From assembly GCF_039822205.1 (NCBI RefSeq), contig NZ_JBAGBW010000013.1:1-61059 (forward strand): a stretch of DNA of 61,059 nt. The letters are read 5' to 3'. Positions within the stretch are counted from its first letter, which is position 1. The number at the start of each line of letters is the position of its first letter. The DNA comes from Thermodesulfobium sp. 4217-1 (GTDB lineage Bacteria; Thermodesulfobiota; Thermodesulfobiia; Thermodesulfobiales; Thermodesulfobiaceae). The notes below the pieces were generated by a model that was not told where the DNA came from, ran no database searches, and worked only from the letters and a program-made list of their open reading frames with translations. The position numbers and the translations under genes are program-made. Below, in pieces: positions 26,022-34,957 of this stretch.

Positions 26022-27647
26022 TTAATTATTTTTTGCTTTCATTGAGCAAACATTTGCTGGACACACTTTGTCCTTCACGTGTGCTATATATTCATCTCTA
26101 AAATGTCTAAGTGTTGACAATACTGGATTTGGTGCGGTTTGTCCCAGTCCGCAAAGGGAGGTTTGCTTTATAACATTGCCAAGTTTCTCAAGAAGATCGA
26201 GGTCTTCCATTGTACCCAGCCCACTGGTAATTTTTTCCAAGATATTAAGCATTTGTCTTGTGCCTTCTCTGCAAGGTACACATTTACCGCAGGACTCGTC
26301 CACAGTAAATTTCAGGAAGAATTTGGCCACATCTACCATACAGCTTGTTTCATCCATTACAATAAGACCGCCAGAGCCCATAATTGCTCCAAGCTGAGGA
26401 AGATTTTCGTAATCCATAGGTATATCCAGGTGTTTTGCGGGGATAACCCCTCCAGATGGTCCTCCTGTTTGTGCAGCTTTAAATGTATGCCCTTCGGGAA
26501 TTCCTCCACCAATATCAAATACTATTGTTCTAAGAGGGGTCCCCAGTGGAACTTCAATCAAGCCTGCAATGTTAACCTTGCCTACAAGAGAAAAGGCTTT
26601 TGTTCCAGGGCTCTTATCAGTGCCAAACTGTCTAAAGAAATCTGCACCTTTTTCGATAATAATCGATACATTGGCAAGAGTTTCAACATTGTTTATAACT
26701 GTGGGTTTTCCAAATAGGCCGCTTTCAACTGGATAGGGCGGTTTCTTTCTTGGCTCACCACGTTTTCCCTCAGTAGAATTTATTAGGGCGGTTTCCTCTC
26801 CGCAAACAAATGCTCCCGCACCCATCCTCAGCTCTACGTCGAATGAAAAGTTTGTTCCCAGAATACCCTTGCCTAATAGGCCCGACATTCTTGCTTGTTT
26901 TATAGCAATCTCAAGCCTTTTAATTGCAAGGGGATATTCTGCTCTTATATAAATAAATCCCTTTTGAGCTCCGACTGCATATCCTGCTATTGCCATTCCT
27001 TCAAGAACAGAATGTGGGTCTCCTTCAAGGACAGATCTATTCATATAAGCGCCAGGATCTCCTTCGTCTGCGTTGCATATTATGTACTTGATATCAGATA
27101 TTTGTTTATTTGCAAGCTCCCATTTTAGTCCTGTAGGGAATCCCGCTCCTCCTCTTCCACGCAGTCCAGAATCCTTTATAATTTTTATTACATCTTTAGG
27201 GGTCATCTCGGTTATGCATCTGGCTAATGATTCATAACCTCCTTGCGCAATACATTCGGTTATGTCTTCCGGATTTATAAAACCGCAATTTCTCAAAACT
27301 ATTCTTGTCTGTTTTGCAAAGAATGGGGTCTCGTTTAATGTGAGAAATTGTTTTTCATCTTGTTTCCAGAGAAGTCTTGTTACAGGTCTTCCTCTAAGAA
27401 AATCTTCTTCTACAATCTCTTTTGCATCTTCTGGGCTAAGCCTTGTGTACATTATTCCTTCAGGATAAACAACCATTCGAGGGCCCAATTGGCAGGATCC
27501 CATACAACCAGTTTCGACAATAAGCACCTCTTCTGTTAGACCGTGTTGTTTCAATTCTTCTACTAGTGCATCTTTAAAGCCATTGCCTCCTGCTGCAAGA
27601 CATTGTGTTCCAGCACATACTAGTGCATGAATTCTATAAGTTTTCAT
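26022..27647 (-). CDS. NuoF/HndC-like NAD(P)H- and FMN-binding subunit of the formate dehydrogenase
   Basis: The 541-aa protein has an N-terminal thioredoxin-like [2Fe-2S] domain (CAGTQC and ETGCMGSC), then the NuoF core: GLRGRGGAGFPTGLKW for FMN/NADH, NADEGDPGAYMNR, GAYVC-like GAFVCGEETALI, and the C-terminal [4Fe-4S] site CGKCVPCREG. It ends soon after this site, so the extra C-terminal ferredoxin domain of HndC/HydB is absent. ATG 27647 lies behind AAAAGGAG and overlaps the preceding HndB-like stop by 4 bases. It passes electrons between FdhA and NAD(P). Confidence 0.92.
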   Translation of the reverse strand: MKTYRIHALVCAGTQCLAAGGNGFKDALVEELKQHGLTEEVLIVETGCMGSCQLGPRMVVYPEGIMYTRLSPEDAKEIVEEDFLRGRPVTRLLWKQDEKQFLTLNETPFFAKQTRIVLRNCGFINPEDITECIAQGGYESLARCITEMTPKDVIKIIKDSGLRGRGGAGFPTGLKWELANKQISDIKYIICNADEGDPGAYMNRSVLEGDPHSVLEGMAIAGYAVGAQKGFIYIRAEYPLAIKRLEIAIKQARMSGLLGKGILGTNFSFDVELRMGAGAFVCGEETALINSTEGKRGEPRKKPPYPVESGLFGKPTVINNVETLANVSIIIEKGADFFRQFGTDKSPGTKAFSLVGKVNIAGLIEVPLGTPLRTIVFDIGGGIPEGHTFKAAQTGGPSGGVIPAKHLDIPMDYENLPQLGAIMGSGGLIVMDETSCMVDVAKFFLKFTVDESCGKCVPCREGTRQMLNILEKITSGLGTMEDLDLLEKLGNVIKQTSLCGLGQTAPNPVLSTLRHFRDEYIAHVKDKVCPANVCSMKAKNN

Positions 27648-28018
27648 AGATTGCTCCTTTTGGAAGCCCAATCGCTAACAATTTGTCCCTTTATTGCATG
27701 AGAGGCAATAATTTCTCTTGCCATATTTGGTGTGATATTGCTATAGTAAACAACCAAGTCATCTCTCTCCAATGCCATAAATGGTTCTTTTATACCAGAT
27801 CCCATAGGGGCTTTTTCGATAATTTGGAAATCCGAAAAGTTTCTTTCTTTAAGCTCATCAAGGACTGCAAGAAGTACATCTCTTGAAGCATTGGTGTTTT
27901 CTTCTTTGTCAACGCTAATGTAGATTTTAACTTTTACATCCTTTTGCCTTGTTTTAAGAAAAGCCTGTGATTGTTCTTTTAATCTTCGCAATTCATCAAT
28001 TGATTTAATTTTTTCCAC
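27644..28018 (-). CDS. HndB-like thioredoxin-fold protein without cysteines
   Basis: The 124-aa protein aligns with HndB-type [2Fe-2S] subunits in overall layout (ASRDVLLAVLDELKERN, then a beta segment, then ITPNMAREIIASH), and has the operon position of HndB between NuoE- and NuoF-like genes. However, it has no cysteine at all: where HndB has its two Cys pairs, this protein reads DKEENTNAS and KAPMGSGIKEP. It cannot bind the cluster and may be structural. GTG start behind GGAGG. Confidence 0.8.
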   Translation of the reverse strand: MEKIKSIDELRRLKEQSQAFLKTRQKDVKVKIYISVDKEENTNASRDVLLAVLDELKERNFSDFQIIEKAPMGSGIKEPFMALERDDLVVYYSNITPNMAREIIASHAIKGQIVSDWASKRSNL

Positions 28019-28196
28019 CTAAAAACCTCCGTGTAAAGTTTTGCTTAACTTGATTATGAGTTTTTATATTAGTCAAAATCTTTAAAAAAGGTGCTTTATG
28101 TCTAATTTTTAACTCATAATTACCGATCTTAAAAGCTTTTTGTTTTTCAATTTCTATGATTTATTTATGTTATGGGTCTCTAAAGAGGGATCTTTG

Positions 28197-28661
28197 CTAC
28201 ATATACTTTTCAAGGATGTCGATAGCCGTTTCTGGCGTAAGTTTGCCATGAATATCTTTTCCATCCACTACCATAACTGGTGCGAAACCACAGCAACCCA
28301 CACACCTAACAGTTCTTACTGTAAATCTTCCATCTTTTGTGATTTCGTTTGGTTCAATGTCCAATCTTTTGCACAGTGCATTTAATATAGCTTCTCCTCC
28401 TTTAACGTAACACGCGGTACCCAGACAAGTCGTAATCACGTGCTCTGCGTCTTTTGTAAGTTTAAAGAAGTTATAAAAAGTGACAACGCCATAAATTTTG
28501 GATAGTGATACGTTCATTTTTTTTGCAATATAAGATAAAACTTCCTCAGGGAGATAGCCTAAGGACTCTTGAGTGCCATGCAAAACCTGAATTAGAGATT
28601 CGTGTTTTGTTCCCCATTTTCTAATTTCTTTGTCTACTGCGGGTATTTTTTTGCTTTCCAT
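28197..28661 (-). CDS. NuoE/HndA-like [2Fe-2S] subunit
   Basis: The 154-aa protein has the NuoE pattern: HESLIQVLHGTQESLGYLP, YGVVTFYNFF, then cluster ligands CLGTAC and CVGCC (Cys-x4-Cys and Cys-x3-Cys). It carries a [2Fe-2S] cluster and is the first gene of the formate dehydrogenase operon. The start is ATG 28661 behind AAAGGAG; a frame to 28790 adds 43 basic residues without a ribosome site. Confidence 0.9.
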   Translation of the reverse strand: MESKKIPAVDKEIRKWGTKHESLIQVLHGTQESLGYLPEEVLSYIAKKMNVSLSKIYGVVTFYNFFKLTKDAEHVITTCLGTACYVKGGEAILNALCKRLDIEPNEITKDGRFTVRTVRCVGCCGFAPVMVVDGKDIHGKLTPETAIDILEKYM

Positions 28662-29018
28662 TTTATCTCCTTTCAAAATTTTTACTTTAGCCTTTTTACC
28701 CTGCAATCTCTTTAAGCATTTCAACCCCTGCTGCATGCGGACTTTTTGCCATTTATCAACATATCTGCATGTAAACAATATCGATAACAAATTATATTTT
28801 TACCTGTTGTAATAATCATATTTTATAACTTTACCAACATTATGTAACCTTTTTGACTCAAGTTTATTGATAACTTATTTTTATCGTTAAAATAGAGATA
28901 CTTGACATCTTATATTAAATACTTTTAAATATATTAATACAACACAGCATCTTTGAATATAATATTCATTTTTTGTTGTAAAATAGTATTAATTTAAGTT
29001 AATTTTTGGGAGGAAATT
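28662..29018. other. Divergent intergenic region between the fdh and tolC operons
   Basis: The 357 bases hold no convincing gene. A plus-strand promoter for tolC is visible (28902-28930). On the minus side I see no clear promoter for the fdh operon. A 7-codon minus-strand frame (MLKEIAG) behind AGGGG lies in the fdh leader, probably by chance. Confidence 0.5.
28902..28930 (+). promoter_or_regulatory. Promoter of the TolC-RND operon
   Basis: TTGACA (28902-28907), a 17-base spacer and TTAAAT (28925-28930) lie about 90 bases before the GTG start of the tolC-like gene. Confidence 0.5.
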
Positions 29019-30353
29019 GTGAGGTTAATTGTTTTATTTTTTTTATTGTTTTTTCTAACACCCAAAATTTCTTATTCCGAGCCAATGAGTTTGAACTTAA
29101 ACGAGGCTATACAATATGCATTGGTAAACAATCATGAGTTAAAATCTCTTTCTGAGTCTATCCGCGTTAAAGAAGCTGATTTGGGTATTGCCCAAAGCAG
29201 TTATTTGCCAAAGCTCTCTTTCAATGAAACTTATATGAGGACAAACAATCCCACATACGCCTTTATGGCAAAGTTAAATGAAGGAAGATTTGCCCAAAGC
29301 GATTTTGACATAAATTCGCTTAATAATCCTTCTTCCATAAATGATTATCAAACGTCATTTACCGTCGATCAGCTTATATTTTCTAAAAAGGCCATTTTAG
29401 GCATAAGCATGGCGAAAAAAGATCTTCAAGCACAAAAGCTTGATTATCAGAGGAAGAAGGAAGATGTGGTATACAAGGTTATAAAAAGTTATTTGGATGT
29501 CCAGACTGCTAAAGAATATTTAAATGTTGCTCAGAAGGCCCTTGATGATTCTGTCGAACACGAAAAGATTGCTCAGATTAATTATAAAGTAGGGCTTAGC
29601 GTTTATTCTGATGTCTTGAGATCTGAAACCTCTGTTTTAGCTGCAAAAGAGAAGCTTGTAAGCGCTAAGAAAAATTTTCAAGTATTACAAAGGTCACTTG
29701 GCTTGGTTTTGGGTATAGATGATAATGTTCTTCCATCAGGTGATTTTGACTTTCCGATAAAGCTTCAAAGTGAAGACTATTACAAGAGCGCAAGTCTTAA
29801 CAGGGCTGATTTAAAAGCAATTGAATTGAGAAATAAGATTGCAAAAAATAATATTGAATTCGCCTCGGCAGGGTATTTGCCTTATGCTGGGCTATCTGCT
29901 ACTTATCAGATGAACGATCACAGTAATATTTTTGGGTCTGAGGGAGACAGCTATCAATTTCTCGCTTATTTAAGCTGGAACATATTTGACGGCACAAAGA
30001 GAGAAAATGAGATAAAAAAAGCAAAAGCAGAACAAAAAATGGCAGAAGAAAACCTAAAGGCTATGCAGGATGCTATCTCCTTAGAGGTATATAGTTCTTA
30101 CCTTGGGGTAGATGAAGCTAAAAAGAATTTGGAGCTTGCAAAGGGAGCCTTAGCTAGTGCAGAAGAAGACGCAACCATTATTTTACACAGATATCAAAAT
30201 GCCCTTTCTCCGTTTATAGATTTATTGGATGCGCAGACAAATTTGGATAATATAAGAGCAAATCTGGTTGATAAAGAAAATAAATATTATATGTCTATGG
30301 TAGATCTTGATTACAAAAGCGGAACATTGCTTTCAGATCTGGGAATTAAGTAA
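29019..30353 (+). CDS. TolC-family outer-membrane efflux protein
   Basis: The 444-aa protein has a signal peptide (about 1-20, cut after SYS) and two repeats of long heptad helices with Ala/Leu/Asn periodicity, as in TolC. It forms the outer-membrane channel of the RND pump encoded next. Start GTG behind GGGAGG. It leads a five-gene operon. Confidence 0.88.
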   Translation: MRLIVLFFLLFFLTPKISYSEPMSLNLNEAIQYALVNNHELKSLSESIRVKEADLGIAQSSYLPKLSFNETYMRTNNPTYAFMAKLNEGRFAQSDFDINSLNNPSSINDYQTSFTVDQLIFSKKAILGISMAKKDLQAQKLDYQRKKEDVVYKVIKSYLDVQTAKEYLNVAQKALDDSVEHEKIAQINYKVGLSVYSDVLRSETSVLAAKEKLVSAKKNFQVLQRSLGLVLGIDDNVLPSGDFDFPIKLQSEDYYKSASLNRADLKAIELRNKIAKNNIEFASAGYLPYAGLSATYQMNDHSNIFGSEGDSYQFLAYLSWNIFDGTKRENEIKKAKAEQKMAEENLKAMQDAISLEVYSSYLGVDEAKKNLELAKGALASAEEDATIILHRYQNALSPFIDLLDAQTNLDNIRANLVDKENKYYMSMVDLDYKSGTLLSDLGIK

Positions 30354-30373
30354 GATTTTAAAGGGAGGACGAT

Positions 30374-31456
30374 ATGAATAAAAAGTTAAAATCATTTCGC
30401 ATTTATCCAATACTTTTCTTGTTATCATTATTAGCTATTTTTCTTATTTCAGGCTGCTCTTCAAACCAACCAAAGAAAATTGAGAGCAAGACCATAGAAG
30501 GCGTTAAGCTCCAAACGGTAAATCAAGGCGATTTGCCAAACTATTTGGAGGCGACAGGGACAGTAAAGGCTAAGATAATTAGCGTCATTACAAGTAAAGT
30601 TATGGGAACCATTACATCTGTCAATGTAAAAGACGGCGACAGCGTTTCAGAGGGTCAGGTGCTCCTAACCGTCTACGATCAAGATGCGTCTGAAAGAGTA
30701 AGACAAGCAGAAAAAAATCTTGATGCTGCAAGATTGAACATGTCTTTGAGCAATGCTACTTATATGAGGTATAGGGCTCTATATGACGAAAAGGCTCTAA
30801 GCCAACAAGAGATGGATCAGATAATTACCGAGAAGGAACTTGCGAAAGCGAACTATGAAAGGGCAGTGGCAGCAGTAGGCGAGGCTAAGGTTATGAGAAG
30901 CTTTTATACAGTCACTTCTCCGATTTCTGGGATAGTATCTTCTAAAAAAGTTGATGTAGGTACTACCGCTATGCCTGGAATGCCTCTGCTTAATGTAGAA
31001 AATACATCCAGTTTTGAATTGGACGCAAATGTTGACTCAAAATATTCTCAGGATTTAAAAGTTGGTTCCAATGTTGGTGTTAAAGTTGAATCTTTGCCTG
31101 AAATACAGGGCAAAATATCTGAAATAGTGCCCTCTGTAGATCCTATGTCAAGGTCTTTTGTGGTCAAGATTGAACTTGGCTCAGGGAACCTTAGAAGCGG
31201 TATGTATGGAAAGGCATATTTCAATATTGGCACGAAGAAGGCAATTTCTATTCCAGAATCAGCCCTTGTGAGAAAAGGTGGGCTGGTTGGCGTATATGTG
31301 GTAGACGATAAGGGATTGGTAAGTTATAGAATGGTTAAGTTGGGCGAGAAATATGGAAAGAACGTTGAGATTCTGTCTGGCCTTTCTAATGGGGAAAAGA
31401 TAATAGTTGAAGGCACTGAGAATGCTTTTGACGGCGCAATTGTAAAAGGAAGTTAG
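30374..31456 (+). CDS. RND efflux membrane-fusion lipoprotein
   Basis: The 360-aa protein has a lipoprotein signal ending in SGC (ISGCSS). The mature part follows the HlyD/AcrA plan: a beta-lipoyl half (GTITSVNVKDGDSVSEGQVL), a coiled-coil hairpin (about 105-165), the second lipoyl half (VTSPISGIVSSKKVDVGT) and a beta-barrel (MYGKAYF). It bridges the TolC-like and RND proteins. It lies 20 bases after tolC and 10 before the pump gene. Confidence 0.9.
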   Translation: MNKKLKSFRIYPILFLLSLLAIFLISGCSSNQPKKIESKTIEGVKLQTVNQGDLPNYLEATGTVKAKIISVITSKVMGTITSVNVKDGDSVSEGQVLLTVYDQDASERVRQAEKNLDAARLNMSLSNATYMRYRALYDEKALSQQEMDQIITEKELAKANYERAVAAVGEAKVMRSFYTVTSPISGIVSSKKVDVGTTAMPGMPLLNVENTSSFELDANVDSKYSQDLKVGSNVGVKVESLPEIQGKISEIVPSVDPMSRSFVVKIELGSGNLRSGMYGKAYFNIGTKKAISIPESALVRKGGLVGVYVVDDKGLVSYRMVKLGEKYGKNVEILSGLSNGEKIIVEGTENAFDGAIVKGS

Positions 31457-31466
31457 GAGTACAAAT

Positions 31467-34400
31467 ATGAAATTCGGCATTGCAGGTAAAATAGCACAGC
31501 TTTTTATAAGGTCGAAGCTTACTCCTTTGATAGTTATTACTGCTTTGATATTGGGAATTTTTGCAGTAATTGTGACCCCTAGAGAAGAAGATCCACAAAT
31601 AGTAGTTCCAATGATTGACGTTTTTGTGCAATATCCAGGAGCCTCTGCGAAAGAAGTTGAGGAAAGAGTTACGAAGCCTATGGAAAAGTTTTTGTGGGAG
31701 ATTAAGGGTGTAGAGTACATATACTCAACTTCTGAGCCTGGTCTTAGCATGGTAACAGTCAGATACAAGGTCGGGGAAGATATGGAAAAGAGTATTACAA
31801 ACCTTTACACAAAGCTCTTTTCTCACCTCGATCTGATTCCGCCTGGCGTTTCAATGCCAATTGTAAAGCCAAAATCCATAAATGATGTGCCAGTTATGAC
31901 TTTTACTTTGTGGAGCAATGAATATAACGGCTATGATCTTAGGAAAGTTGCACTAGAAACTTGTGATTATATCAAAAAAGATAGAGATGTGTCTGAAACA
32001 CAAATCATAGGTGGTCCAAAAAGAGAAGTAAAGGTTGATCTCGATCCACTAAAATTAAAGTCTTATCACATTTCACCAATTCAGATATCTCAAATGATAA
32101 GTTCTGCTAACGTATCTCTCTCGACAGGTTCTTTCCCGCTAAATAACTACGAATTTTTAGTCGAGACTGGAACATTTCTTAAAGATGCAAATGATGTGGG
32201 CAATGTAATTGTCGGAGTTTTCAATGGTAGACCAGTAAAGTTAAGCGATGTCGCTACTATAACAGATGGACCCCAAGAGGCAAAAAATTATGTGTTTATG
32301 GGTTTTGGTCCGTCATGGGACAAGAGCATACCAGGTATTGAGAGGTCGAGCCTTTATCCAGCCGTTACTATTACAGTAGCAAAAAAGAAGGGCACAAATG
32401 CAACTGATTTGTCCGATAGATTGTTGCATGATATTTCTCGTCTGAAAGGTACTGTTATACCAAAGGGTGTAACTATTACTACTACCAGAAATTATGGAAA
32501 TACTGCTAATGAGAAGTCCAATGAGTTACTAGAACACATGCTTCTTGCTGCTGTATCGGTTACTGTTCTGATAGGCTTGAGCCTTGGAATTAGAGAGGCC
32601 TTAGTAGTTGCTGTAGCCATTCCTGTTACTTTAGCACTTACGCTCTTGGCGACCTACTTATTAGGATTTACCCTTAACAGGGTTACCTTGTTCGCACTGA
32701 TCTTTTCTATAGGTATTCTGGTAGACGACGCTATTGTAGTTGTAGAAAACATACACAGACATTTTAGAGAGAAAGAAGTGTCTATACTAGTTGCCATTCA
32801 AGCAGTAAATGAGGTAGGAAATCCAACCATACTTGCGACTTTTACGGTTATTGCAGCTCTGTTGCCTATGGCTTTTGTGTCTGGCATGATGGGGCCATAT
32901 ATGAAGCCTATACCTATTGGTGCTTCTGCTGCAATGATAATCTCTCTTCTTATTGCATTTATAATTAGCCCATGGCTTAGTTATATTGTGCTGAAAAATG
33001 TTAAAAGAACGGATAAAGAGAAAGAAAATAGAGTAATAGCCTCTTTTAACAAGATATACAGAAAAAATCTTACTTCAATGTTAGAAAGTGGCAAAAAAAG
33101 AGTAGCTTTCATAATTTTTACTATAATATGTCTTTTAGCTGCCGTAGCACTTTTGCCATTAAAAGTAGTTATGGTAAAGATGCTGCCTTTTGATAACAAG
33201 AGTGAGATTCAGGTCTTGATAGATACTCCAAAGGGTACCACTCTTGAGACTACGAATGCGCTTGCTGAAAAAATTGCAGAATATATTAGAACTGTGCCTG
33301 AGGTCGACAACTATCAAATATATTCGGGCACAGCATCCCCAATAACATTTAATGGGCTTGTAAGACACTATTTTCTTAGGAAAGGCGACGATGTAGCCGA
33401 TATCCAGATAAACCTGGTTCCTAAAGATAAAAGAAGTGCGCAAAGCCACGATATTGCTAAGAGAATTAGAGGGCCTATTGATCAGATTGCTAGTCCCTAT
33501 AACGCCAGGATAAAAATTGTAGAGGTTCCGCCTGGTCCGCCAGTACTCAGTACTCTTGTGGCTGAGGTTTACGGTCCTAACTTTAATGAGCAATTGAAAA
33601 TTGCCTCAAAGGTTGAAGATATATTTAAAAAGACGCGCGATGTGGTGGATGTTGATTGGTTACAAAATGAAGAGCAAACAAAATATGTTTTCAAAGTTGA
33701 TAAAGAAAAGGCTGCTTACAATGGCATCTCTACCTATGCTATAGCACAAAGCCTTCAAATGGCACTTCACGGAAGTGATGCAGGACTTTTGCACACCGAT
33801 CACAGCAGAGAGCCTGTGGAGATTTGGGTCCAGGCTCCTTTGAAAAATAGAGCAAGCCTTGATGGGCTCCAAAATGTCTCATTGCCTTCTTCTACAAATC
33901 ATATGGTCTCTCTTGCTGAGTTGGTAACCTTAGAGAAGACAAACGAAGATCAGCCTATTTACCGAAAGAATCTTAGAAGGGTCGTTTATGTTATTGGTGA
34001 TGTTGCAGGCAGAGAAGAGAGCCCTATATATGCAATTTTACATATGAATAAACCTGTTTCTGACATAAAAGTTCCAGGTAGTAATCCTCTTAAGCTTTAT
34101 TTTACCCATGAGCCTCCACTGGGCCTAAACTACTCAGTAAAGTGGGATGGTGAATGGCAGATTACCTATGAGGTGTTTAGAGATTTGGGAATTGCTTTTG
34201 CTGTAGTTCTAATTATCATCTATGTAATGATAGTCGGGTGGTTTAAGTCCTATATTACGCCACTCATTATTATGGCTCCAATACCGCTATCTTTGATAGG
34301 TATATTGCCTGCACACGCTCTTTTGAGTGCATTTTTTACTGCCACTTCAATGATAGGTTTTATTGCAGGTGCTGGTATAGTGGTTAGAAACTCAATTATA

Positions 34401-34706
34401 TTGGTTGATTTTATAGAAATGAAATTAAATGAAGGGGTTCCTCTAAAAGAATCTATAATAGAGGGTTGCCTTGTTAGGTTTAGGCCGATGTTTTTGACTG
34501 CAGCTGCAGTAGTAGTTGGTTCAAGCGTGATACTTTCTGATCCTATATTTCAAGGAATGGCTATATCGTTGATGGCTGGAGAAGTAGCCGTTACGTTATT
34601 CTCATGGACGCTATTGCCTATTTTGTATTTTATATATAAAGACACTGAAATCAAGGTCAAAGAGGGAAAGATAAAGTTCGACATAAAAAAGATTTTTAAG
34701 AGGTGA
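31467..34706 (+). CDS. RND-family efflux pump (AcrB/HAE1-like)
   Basis: The 1079-aa protein has 12 membrane segments and two large periplasmic loops, the normal RND plan. The TM4 proton relay SIGILVDDAIVVVEN carries the paired Asp. The C-terminal half has GIVVRNSIILVDF and VRFRPMFLTAAA. Substrates are likely hydrophobic or amphipathic compounds; the sequence does not tell which. It is followed after 6 bases by a DUF2892 protein. Confidence 0.92.
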   Translation: MKFGIAGKIAQLFIRSKLTPLIVITALILGIFAVIVTPREEDPQIVVPMIDVFVQYPGASAKEVEERVTKPMEKFLWEIKGVEYIYSTSEPGLSMVTVRYKVGEDMEKSITNLYTKLFSHLDLIPPGVSMPIVKPKSINDVPVMTFTLWSNEYNGYDLRKVALETCDYIKKDRDVSETQIIGGPKREVKVDLDPLKLKSYHISPIQISQMISSANVSLSTGSFPLNNYEFLVETGTFLKDANDVGNVIVGVFNGRPVKLSDVATITDGPQEAKNYVFMGFGPSWDKSIPGIERSSLYPAVTITVAKKKGTNATDLSDRLLHDISRLKGTVIPKGVTITTTRNYGNTANEKSNELLEHMLLAAVSVTVLIGLSLGIREALVVAVAIPVTLALTLLATYLLGFTLNRVTLFALIFSIGILVDDAIVVVENIHRHFREKEVSILVAIQAVNEVGNPTILATFTVIAALLPMAFVSGMMGPYMKPIPIGASAAMIISLLIAFIISPWLSYIVLKNVKRTDKEKENRVIASFNKIYRKNLTSMLESGKKRVAFIIFTIICLLAAVALLPLKVVMVKMLPFDNKSEIQVLIDTPKGTTLETTNALAEKIAEYIRTVPEVDNYQIYSGTASPITFNGLVRHYFLRKGDDVADIQINLVPKDKRSAQSHDIAKRIRGPIDQIASPYNARIKIVEVPPGPPVLSTLVAEVYGPNFNEQLKIASKVEDIFKKTRDVVDVDWLQNEEQTKYVFKVDKEKAAYNGISTYAIAQSLQMALHGSDAGLLHTDHSREPVEIWVQAPLKNRASLDGLQNVSLPSSTNHMVSLAELVTLEKTNEDQPIYRKNLRRVVYVIGDVAGREESPIYAILHMNKPVSDIKVPGSNPLKLYFTHEPPLGLNYSVKWDGEWQITYEVFRDLGIAFAVVLIIIYVMIVGWFKSYITPLIIMAPIPLSLIGILPAHALLSAFFTATSMIGFIAGAGIVVRNSIILVDFIEMKLNEGVPLKESIIEGCLVRFRPMFLTAAAVVVGSSVILSDPIFQGMAISLMAGEVAVTLFSWTLLPILYFIYKDTEIKVKEGKIKFDIKKIFKR

Positions 34707-34712
34707 TAATAT

Positions 34713-34937
34713 ATGTATATGGCTCCAACAGACAATTGGTATCTTGAGAGAATCATATTTCTTATTGCAGGTTTATTTATATTAATTAGCTTAGCCCTGG
34801 GACTCTTGTGGAGCCCTTACTGGTTTATATTAACTTTTTTAGTGGGGATAAATTTAATAATATTTGCCCTTACAGGATTTTGTATAATGGCTAATATCCT
34901 TTATAAGTTTGGAGTCAAACCAAAGATAAAACGATAG
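34713..34937 (+). CDS. DUF2892 small membrane protein
   Basis: The 74-aa protein has two membrane segments (about 9-30 and 35-58) and resembles the DUF2892/YgaP-type membrane domain (NWYLERIIFLIAG, WFILTFLVGINL, TGFCIMANIL). Start ATG behind AGAGGTG. Its function is unknown; small proteins like this often follow RND pump genes. Confidence 0.75.
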   Translation: MYMAPTDNWYLERIIFLIAGLFILISLALGLLWSPYWFILTFLVGINLIIFALTGFCIMANILYKFGVKPKIKR

Positions 34938-34957
34938 CTTTTAAAATGGGGTGAACA

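Noticed and set aside
26139-26717. 192-aa open frame on the plus strand
   Set aside because: Opposite the NuoF-like gene; composition is that of an antisense shadow.
28722-28760. Seven-codon leader peptide in the fdh leader
   Set aside because: Only an AGGGG and a short frame; no attenuator structure seen next to it.
31259-31768. 169-aa open frame on the minus strand
   Set aside because: It lies entirely opposite the membrane-fusion and RND genes, which have full family motifs; it shows no motif of its own.
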